DNA from: Galaxea fascicularis | Lineage: Eukaryota; Cnidaria; Anthozoa; Scleractinia; Euphylliidae | Direction of reading: 5' to 3' | DNA: 64,000 nt | Assembly (NCBI GenBank): GCA_948470475.1 | Contig: OX419336.1 | Coordinates: 32,429,415 to 32,493,414, forward strand | Part shown: piece after piece, positions 57,601-64,000 of the stretch | Numbering within the stretch: the first letter of the stretch is position 1 | Layout: the number at the start of each line of letters is the position of its first letter | Position numbers and translations under genes: made by a program | Notes under the pieces: model-generated | What the model was told of the DNA's origin: nothing | Seen by the model: the letters and a program-made list of their open reading frames with translations, nothing else | Databases searched by the model: none

Positions 57601-60600
57601 ACCTGTTCAAACTTTTTCTGTTGCAGTCCTACTAAACACCCTGAGCCATTCACTTTTTTTTTTCATCCATTAATCGATTCCATACTATTATTCTATTTTT
57701 TTTTTCTTCAGCCATCAGGCTGCTCATGATAACAAACGAATAATCTGTTTTTGTACATTTTCAGGTGACAGAACAGAATAATTATTTTGAACTCAATAAA
57801 GTCCTGGCATGTCATACTCAAGAAGATTTTCTTCAGATACATGTACATTACCAGGGTTGACAGAAGGTTTTGAAGCACAGTGTAGGAAGGTTTATTGTTG
57901 AAGTGGGTGGCTATTTTGCGATCTTAAAACAGGCAAGGAACATGAAGTTAGTGGCGATTAATGCCAGCTGCTGGCTACTTCTGACAACCCTGCATTAATT
58001 TGACCTTTAGTAAGAGCATAAATAATTTAAATGTTACCTTATCACTTGTAAATAACCTTTTGAGGCAGCAACATGTAATGAAGTTGCACCTAAAAATGCA
58101 AAGGCAATTCATCTGGGTTATTTTACTGTAACTGTACACTTTATTCAAGGGCCAATGGTTTTCTAGCAAGGACTGTCTGCCTTTGTATCGATGCAAATAA
58201 AACAATTGCATTACAAACTACATGTAATTCCACTAGGTGATGCTCTTACTCTTGGGTAGGGGGTTAAGTGTCATCTGGTTGAAATAAACTTTATTTTACA
58301 AGGGACAAATAGGTTTTACGCAGGTGGCAAGTAACATTCATCACCTGTAAACAAACAATTTGCTACAACACTGACTTTGATCATAGAGGCACAAGACAGG
58401 TATCAAGATTTTTTCTGTGATTTCTCTGCTGAAACTCCATTGTTCTACTCCACCTCTGTTTGAAAAGGACATCCCAGGGATAATCAGTGACTGATTATTA
58501 CTTAGTTGTTACATTTGTTGTTTTATTTGTATACATCCTCATTAGCATTTACTAGTTATTACATTCAAGTTTGTATATTGTGTAGCACTGGAGAAGCCAA
58601 AAAATGTCTCTTAAATTGAAATCATTGCTTTTATCTCTAAAACGTACTTTCCTGCTGTCAAGACCTTTTGGTTTTTAGTTGCTCACTTTGCTGATGCTTG
58701 CAATGACCAAGTCTACTTTATTTTCAGAACAGCCTGACCCTCCTGAAACACATTTGCAAATTCTATATACATGTAAAGCACAAACAAATAGTAACATAGA
58801 CAAGGTACCTGATTTATCTTTAGTTTCATTTATTGATCTACCATTCATCCAACTTTGAGCATCTTCTAACATTATTCTTTCTTCTATACTTCTAGCCAGT
58901 TCTACATCAATTCCTGAAAGGCAAAAAAGGAATTCTGAATAATATTTCAGTCAAGTTACAGTTAAAAATTTTCAGATTTTCAAGTTAAATTAACACTTAC
59001 TCCATAGACCAGGGTACTTATTTAGCACTCACCCACTTGCCAATGTGACTGTCAAGCCCTCTGGGCATGTGGAAATTGAAGATTACTCACATGATTTGGC
59101 AAGTAGAATTTCCATTTTCAAGGAAATAAAACTGTAACTGATTTTTGTGATCAAACATAATCTAAACGTGAACATACTAGTACTTTTCACATTTGAAACC
59201 TGGCACATTATACATGCAAATTTCCTGCTTCCTGTTTCCCGTACTTTGTCCTATTTGGTTTGACTTGGGTGGGGGGTGGGGTTGGTATTTGGTGAGTCAA
59301 ACAATTTACGGGTGAGTGAAATGTAAACGTCACATTGTAGACACGAGTAGAATAATTATTGTTTTACCAAAAAAAGCCTGCAAGTTACGGATACCTGTAA
59401 ATCTTCCCAACTTTACAGTTACCGTATTTGCAGAGAATGGAGTAGTAGCTCATATACCATGATGGCTAAGCCAACCAAAACTCAATATCACAAAGAAATT
59501 CAAACTCAGACTCATTTGAACAATTGAAAACAAACCGACTTATGGCACAGTACATCACATTAAAATAGAGCTTTGTGGCCACAATTTTTTAGTGCATAAA
59601 TTGCCATCTCCAGTAAATTTGAAGACACAAAGGTATCTCTGGAACATAATTATTCAGGTGTCATATTACAACCTACAACACTCTCCACAACAGCCACTTT
59701 CCTGATTCCCAAGTTGGCCATTGTGGAGAGGTTTGACTGTAATGTTATGGTAAATCCGCAGAAAACTACACTGACAAAGATAAGGTTTCAACACATGCTA
59801 ATGAAGAGACGATTTAAAGCAGAACTGTACCAGCATGCAAAAAAGGAAACACACTGAATACAAGCCCAATAGAACACCATGAAGTTTAGCAGAACAGAAA
59901 AAAGCACCTTCAGCAATACATTGTAGTGCAAAAGCTCTAACAATTAACTTAGACATAAAACAGTTTGCATTGCAGTTTGCAATCGATAGTGACCATTTGA
60001 TTATTTTGTCTTGATATCACAAATTTGCATAACTGCAACACCGCTGCCATCTGTAATTTCAAACCTTCCACCAAACCTATTACTGTATGTGATAAAACTC
60101 AAGGAAAAACAGTCTATTTTATTATAGTCCCTGCTGCTGGAATGCATGTTAAGTAGAAACTTGAGGTTCATCATGGCAATGGTGAAGTATGATATGTTTA
60201 ACCAATTGACTACCAGCCGTTTTTACGTTTTCGGGGTGATTTTCCACCTTTAATGATCCATGGCATTTCGTGACTCTATTTGAAACTACCATGGAAAGTG
60301 GTGCTGTCCTAAGGCACCGCAGGCTCAAGGTTTCTGAAAACATCATTCTGACGTTGCTATTTTTCACCTGTGGAGCTACAAGAATGGCCCAACTTCAGTT
60401 TGCTTGCAATTTTTGCTAAGTTTACAGCCATTTTTCATCTGTAGTGGCTGCCTGACGAGCATCATTAAGCATGACGGTAGCTAAGAGACCACTTTCTCAA
60501 AGAATCAAGCAAGGTGATGTATTTCGTTGTTGAATTTGGCTTGTTACACCATAGGCTCAAACTCTCTTGTAATGTCACTAATTGATTGCTAGTTTGTTCA

Positions 60601-62201
60601 GCTATTGAGCACATACACTCGTGTCTGGTGAGTATTGAGTTTATAACTGTTTTTCCAGCCATCTGCCATTGCACAAGCCCCCAGGCTGGCATCATAACTA
60701 GATGGATACAGGAAAATTCTGAACAAAACCAGAGGTGAAAGGCAATTTCATTGCAACTGAGATGCCAAACATTTTGTTTTCAATCATGGCCAACCAGGAG
60801 TTAAAGTGTCTTATATGCTGCTCTGTGGAAGGATTCCAGTACCTACTAAAGCAATTTTCGCATGTTTTGACTTCCCAAAATCGAACTGGTATCATTTTCT
60901 GCCAGTAGGTCTGGATGGCTTGAATAACCCACAATTCCTATCAAGCCAGAACAAGCAAACTAAGGACTTGTAAAACTAGCTCTAATAATCAAGTGGCTGC
61001 AGTTCAGCCTGCAGAAGACATGGGAAGGAACATTTCAGACTGGAGCCAAGGACTGAGATTGAAGTTTGCTGGGATTGTGGATGTTAAGTTTTACAATGAT
61101 TTTTCCTCGGGCTTCCTGTGGAAGGCCAGAATCTAAAAATGCCATTGTTGTGTGGAAATGGTGGTGTACATGGCGGTGTACACTAGTGTACATGAGCATA
61201 ACATTGTGCACACACACAAAATTTGTGCTTCCCTGAAATGCATGGTTTTTGTGCATTAGCATGGGAAAAATATTCCGAGCCACCGTCTTGGCAAAGTTTT
61301 GGCACACATCTGGCAAATTTTAAGCTCATTTACTCAATTTGTCAGAAAAGTTGAACACAGGACAGGGTGAAATCATTGCTCCCTGTGTTGTTCATTACCA
61401 TAACTTCGTTATTCTCTTAAGATACAGAAGAATACTCTTAGGTTATTTTTTCTTCTTGAGAGAATAGAAGTCCTATAATTTATCTGGAGTGCAGAAATCC
61501 GAAAATATGCAGCTCAGACTACAAATGTCATGCGAGAGGTTCAAAATGGGTTGATTTGTTACCACTCTGTTGTTGTCTCTATTTACAACACCTGCAGGGT
61601 TTTTGGTAACATTTTAAACTACCAGATTCATAGGTTAAACAAGCAGACGTCAGACCCAAAGAAATAATTATTTCATGTGAACCATCAGACGTTACTACCG
61701 GTCTTTTCATGTCAAACAACCACACGTTACGCCTGGCATCTTGCCTCAAATGAAACCCCTGCACCTGTCTGAGTCAAAATCTGGGAAAGTAGACGGCACT
61801 CAGGCGTAAAAAAACCATTTTTTCCTCTACGTTTTCTCTTTTTACTGGTGAATCAGCTGATTCATTCATGTTACTGAGCACATGCTTTTAACTACACACA
61901 GCTTTGTTTTGACAATACCCCTGAGAATAGCGCTTCCCAGAGCTATTCTTGCAATCAACAGTTTTGAAATCAAATTCTCTTTACTCTCTTCTTGAGAAGT
62001 AAAAGAGTGGATTCAAAAAACCTCCATGTCATCCCAAGTTTGAGTATAATAATTTCTATAGATGTATAGTTTGATAGCTTACCTAATCTTTCAATTTCAT
62101 CTGTTAAAAGATCTTCCATGTCTTCTTCCTCTGCAAGGTCCAGAGGTAATTCCCCCTCATTATTGACAGCTGCTACATCTGCCCCATGGTCAAGTAAACA
62201 C
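42567..62201 (-). CDS. PPP1R12A: Myosin phosphatase targeting subunit, MYPT1/PPP1R12A-like (gene A, 5' partial)
   Basis: Fifteen exons, all in phase, give 831 residues to the stop: 62083-62201, 58809-58913, 58038-58089, 54325-54469, 53338-53430, 52955-53013, 51177-51242, 49509-50460, 44861-45337, 44448-44552, 43723-43751, 43548-43584, 43322-43432, 43176-43226 and 42567-42662. MYPT proteins bind PP1 catalytic subunit delta and myosin, directing dephosphorylation of myosin light chain and control of actomyosin tension. Diagnostic blocks are ankyrin repeats ([32 protein letters not shown]), the inter-repeat [21 protein letters not shown] after the last repeat, and the C-terminal [20 protein letters not shown], almost identical to the human protein. 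The N-terminal exons, including the PP1-docking KVxF region and first repeats, lie beyond 64000. I found no RRSTQGVT (human Thr696) site. At the Thr853 position the exon ends REKRRGG. Confidence 0.92.
44188..44420. repeat. Fold-back MITE beginning GGGGCTCGTTTCTCGAAAGT
   Basis: The left end (from about 44188) carries CTCGTTTCTCGAAAGTCC and the right end (to 44420) carries GAGTTTCGAGAAACAGGCTC, which are imperfect reverse complements. A CGGGCCCG core palindrome lies near the left arm. The element sits in the short intron between gene A exons 44448-44552 and 43723-43751, ending about 28 bases from the exon. Non-coding. Confidence 0.7.
44861..45337 (-). other. Gene A: charged central exon ending at the Rho-kinase-site position
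   Basis: 159 residues: a Ser/Arg-rich start ([11 protein letters not shown]), then a long run of alternating Lys/Glu/Arg that should form a single charged helix, then [13 protein letters not shown] at the donor GTGAGT. Human MYPT1 has REKRRSTGVSFWTQ at this place. Reading through the donor continues in frame as VSLLLTQ before a stop about 50 bases on, so the donor sits within the ancestral motif. The Ser-Thr pair is absent here, whereas gene B keeps RRSTGV. Confidence 0.85.
46259..46333 (-). other. Possible cassette exon of gene A
   Basis: A 75-base open stretch flanked by CACAG and GTAATT on the minus strand, phase 0 at both ends, encoding 25 residues ([14 protein letters not shown]...). 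It would fit between exons 49509-50460 and 44861-45337 without shifting the frame. The acceptor's pyrimidine tract is weak and I know no homologue, so this is only a candidate. Confidence 0.25.
47442..47513 (-). other. Candidate internal first exon of gene A
   Basis: An ATG at 47513 opens 24 codons ([20 protein letters not shown] then GRTQ) ending at a GTAAAG donor in phase 0. Joined to the exon starting at 45337 (also phase 0), it would give a short protein of about 325 residues with only the C-terminal part of MYPT, parallel in content to gene B. I see no acceptor just before the ATG, which argues for a transcription-start exon rather than a cassette. The ATG context is only moderate (CTCATGT). 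In humans PPP1R12B makes small subunits from an internal promoter. Confidence 0.45.
48559..49314 (-). pseudogene. LINE 3' fragment in a gene A intron
   Basis: A 193-codon open frame (48733-49314) matches the post-catalytic part of a non-LTR reverse transcriptase: [12 protein letters not shown], then [40 protein letters not shown] and [13 protein letters not shown]. It is followed by AATAAAG and a microsatellite of ATT then AGT triplets (48559-48628) that forms the tail. Truncated at the 5' end. The unbroken frame suggests a fairly young insertion. Same orientation as gene A. Confidence 0.8.
50992..51108 (+). repeat. Three tandem copies of a 39-bp unit
   Basis: Units start at 50992, 51031 and 51070 and differ by one or two bases (unit start GAACGAGTTTTCAGCAAGCA). 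It lies in the gene A intron about 70 bases from the exon at 51177-51242, in downstream position on the gene's strand. Confidence 0.9.
51662..51925 (-). mobile_element. tRNA-derived SINE
   Basis: Read on the minus strand: A-box region GGCACGGTGGTGAGAGCACT (about 51893-51912), B-box GGGTTCGATTCCC (about 51858-51870), a body with GTTTGTTGGTTCTCTACTCT and TTTTTCTCCGGGTACTCTGG, and a 3' end AATAAAGTTATTATTAT. This is a complete tRNA-head, body and short-repeat-tail SINE layout. The related head at 25483-25680 is a second, older member. Inserted in a gene A intron, same strand. Confidence 0.85.
52304..52710. repeat. Fold-back element of about 400 bp
   Basis: The first 80 bases or so (AAATATTTTTTCGCTTAAATA, CTTTGCACCTGT) are mirrored at 52630-52710 (ACAGGTGCAAAGATATATTTA, AGCGAAAATAT). 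Further matched segments occur inward, such as GGGGCATGGGCCTATT at about 52456 against AATAGACCCATGCCCC at about 52555. The whole is an imperfect palindrome of roughly 200-base arms. Non-coding, in the gene A intron left of exon 52955-53013. Confidence 0.8.
59018..59338. repeat. Dispersed repeat, copy 1 (shared with 62281-62720)
   Basis: It begins TTATTTAGCACTCACCCACT and includes TTTGACTTGGGTGGGG and GGTGAGTGAAAT near the end. These landmarks recur in the same order at 62281-62720. Lies in the gene A intron between the exons at 58809 and 62083. Confidence 0.65.
60149..61764 (-). other. Cluster of short open frames, identity unknown
   Basis: Five open frames of 60-95 codons follow one another on the minus strand within a gene A intron, more than the surrounding introns show. 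They contain residues such as [20 protein letters not shown] and [12 protein letters not shown], but no motif I can assign. Two adjoining frames with many Cys, His and Trp suggest a decayed transposase, which is a guess. No flanking inverted repeats were seen. Confidence 0.2.
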
Positions 62202-62280
62202 CTGAAGACAAAACACAGATTCAACATCATTATATATAAAAATACCTGTATCAAATGTTACAACTGTAGAATTCAGCCTT

Positions 62281-62720
62281 TTTATTTAGCACTCGCCCAC
62301 TCGCCAATGTGAGTGTCAGGCCCATCAGGAGAGTGTAAATCAGAGATTATTCGCCCAGTTTGGTGAGTGGAATTTTTCTGCAGAGCAAGAGAAGGAGGCT
62401 GAAGTTGCCTTTGATGCAAAAAGGATGACAACGTCAGAGATGATGACGAGGGAGTGGTGTCTGACCGTGAGTCAGATGTCGAGATGACAGAAGAAATGGT
62501 TTTAGAAAAACTAAATCAGCTGTAATGTTCTAGCATTGGCAGAGTGGTGCTTACAATAAACACCATCAAAAAATAACGACAACAGAACAGTTGTTTCCTG
62601 CACTTTGTTTTATTTGGTTTGACTCGGTGGGGGATGGGGTGGTATTTGGCAAGTAAAACGGTTTTCAGGGGCGAGTGCAATTTGAACATCACTCGCCCAG
62701 ATGGTGAGTGCTCCCAAAAT
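62281..62720. repeat. Dispersed repeat, copy 2, with inverted ends and an embedded coding relic
   Basis: The left end ATTTAGCACTCGCCCACT and right end TGGTGAGTGCTCCC are imperfect inverted repeats. In the middle (about 62427-62524) a plus-strand frame reads an acidic tail (DDDEGVVSDRESDVEMTEE ending VLEKLNQL) and stops, which resembles the C-terminus of a transposon-encoded protein. The copy at 59018 lacks this insert. It lies immediately upstream, on the gene's strand, of gene A exon 62083-62201. Confidence 0.55.
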
Positions 62721-64000
62721 TTAGTTTTCAACCCTGCTGCCTGAACGCAGTGCAAAGCCGTTTCCCATTGCTTTGCTTACATTTACCACTCACTGACTGC
62801 AATGTCTAACAGAAAGAGAACAGTCAAAATTTATGACATAACCTTCCCACAATAAACTTCTTAAAAGTACAACATCATGTAAGTCACACTAAGTTTCCCA
62901 GATCTACAGTGTAGGTTTAATTCTTCCCCTTTTATATTATGGTAAATATTAATATTACTACAGTATCTTTCATAAATATCTTTGACTAAAACTTAATTGA
63001 ATGTAAAAAAAAAAGAAACATTCAAAAAGACTGAAGAGCTCCACTGCAATCTAGCAAACCTCTTTTAAGTACAAATCTTTTTCCATCTTCATGTTGTAGA
63101 AATAAGCAGTTTTTGATATTCAGTTCCACTATAGAACCAGAGACAGAAAAACTAAAACTGAAATATTTTTTTCAAACCTAACACAAATTTGAAGCACAAC
63201 ATGTCCATGTGCTTGAAACCATTTACAAGCAAGTATCACCTGAACTTACGCAATACTTATGGAAAGTATTTAAGGCATAAAATGATCTTTAATACGGGTG
63301 GAAAATGCTACAAAAGAGAAAGAAAGGCATTCCATTGTCTGCTGCCTGTTTCTCACAGGTTGCAATGTCAACGGCCTTAAAGCTCTGGAGTTACTAGATT
63401 TTCACTTATCTGCTTTGTACACTGTGAGACACAGTTGTTCCAAGCAGGATTACCTAATCTCAAGTTTGCAGGGTTGCATCAACTTGCATATAATATTTCT
63501 TTCCATATCACTTTACCGATGATTTCAATTTAACTTTTCAACTTTGAACTTTAAAAAATTCAATAGAAAATGCTTTGAGTAGAATTTTAACACTGCATAC
63601 GTAATGCAATCCAAATTTTTAGGCATCATTATTTTTTAGGCTTTTGTATGCACCACGAGCTCAAAAACAGGGTACAACAGAGTATTTGGGTTTAAGTGGG
63701 CTACTTAGCACAACCACATGAAGAAATACTTGAAGTATTTTAAATGTAAAAACAAATCCTATGGATTACTGAATCAATGATATGATTTAAAGAATCTAAA
63801 TGTACACAACAATTCTTCCTGGATGTTTGATGGAACCCCTCAATATAACATACTGGTAAGCAAAGATCTATGTAAAAGAGAGCTTTGTATAATGATACTC
63901 AGCCTGGCAAAAGTGACAGTTGGATGAAAGGAATAAAAACTTCAAGAACAACAAACAGCGTCATAAAACAACACATCAGCTACCACAAATGTCCTCCCAC
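62721..64000. other. Gene A intron to the window edge
   Basis: I searched the minus strand here for the next upstream ankyrin exon (expected to encode a GW-PLH block and to end two bases into a codon) and found none. The exon must lie beyond 64000. No repeat or other gene was recognised. Confidence 0.5.

Larger units (their letters stand above)
53338..62201 (-). other. Gene A: ankyrin-repeat exons
   Basis: Five exons carry the ankyrin region seen in the window. 62083-62201 has [20 protein letters not shown] and the acidic [12 protein letters not shown]. 58809-58913 is the inter-repeat helix ([19 protein letters not shown]). 58038-58089 has [14 protein letters not shown]. 54325-54469 has [20 protein letters not shown]. 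53338-53430 has [20 protein letters not shown]. This region in MYPT1 embraces the PP1 catalytic subunit and shapes its myosin preference. At least two N-terminal repeats are missing because they fall outside the window. Confidence 0.9.

Noticed and set aside
1..64000. CRISPR arrays, bacterial operons, riboswitches or other prokaryotic systems
   Set aside because: Introns, tRNA intron, SINEs and the gene families show metazoan nuclear DNA; repeated units here are transposons or microsatellites, with no regularly spaced direct repeats and unique spacers.

Overview
The window is animal nuclear DNA. It is AT-rich, has long introns with GT-AG borders, multi-exon genes on both strands, an intron-bearing tRNA, and many fold-back repeats, SINEs and decayed LINEs. 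The gene content (a MYPT-type myosin phosphatase subunit, a BTB-BACK-kelch protein, a RASL11-like GTPase) and repeat style suggest an anthozoan cnidarian, probably a stony coral. That placement is inference from family knowledge; nothing here proves the species. All gene models below were assembled by hand from splice signals, reading frame and intron phase.

Layout. 0.3-2.3 kb: two fold-back repeats and the last two exons of a single-pass membrane protein (+), separated by an intron filled with a TTGG array. 3.4-5.5 kb: three tandem tRNA-Ile(UAU) copies (-), the third degenerate, with a 667-base palindromic transposon dimer between the first two. 6.6-17.1 kb: a five-exon RASL11-like GTPase gene (+). 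Its third intron contains a complete kelch-like gene (-) at 11.45-14.81 kb. 17.1-20.9 kb: no gene recognised.

20.9-64 kb (-) is a tandem arrangement of two myosin-phosphatase-targeting genes. Gene A (42.6 to beyond 62.2 kb) is a long MYPT1/PPP1R12A-like gene whose N-terminal exons lie outside the window. It has ankyrin repeats, an acidic disordered linker, a charged central region, coiled coils and the C-terminal zipper. Downstream, gene B (20.9-29.5 kb) is a compact six-exon gene that holds only the C-terminal third of the same protein, with its own ATG and the same intron phases. It resembles in content the vertebrate small subunit (M20/M21) made from PPP1R12B, but here as a separate gene. 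Gene A may also make a short form from an internal first exon at 47.4-47.5 kb.

Between and inside these genes lie a decayed LINE with a repeated 3' end bounded by TAC/TGC microsatellites (32.0-36.0 kb), two further LINE fragments, a pogo/Tigger-like transposase remnant, three tRNA-derived SINE-like units (one bounded by inverted repeats) and several fold-back elements. The 35.95-42.5 kb interval holds no gene I can recognise.
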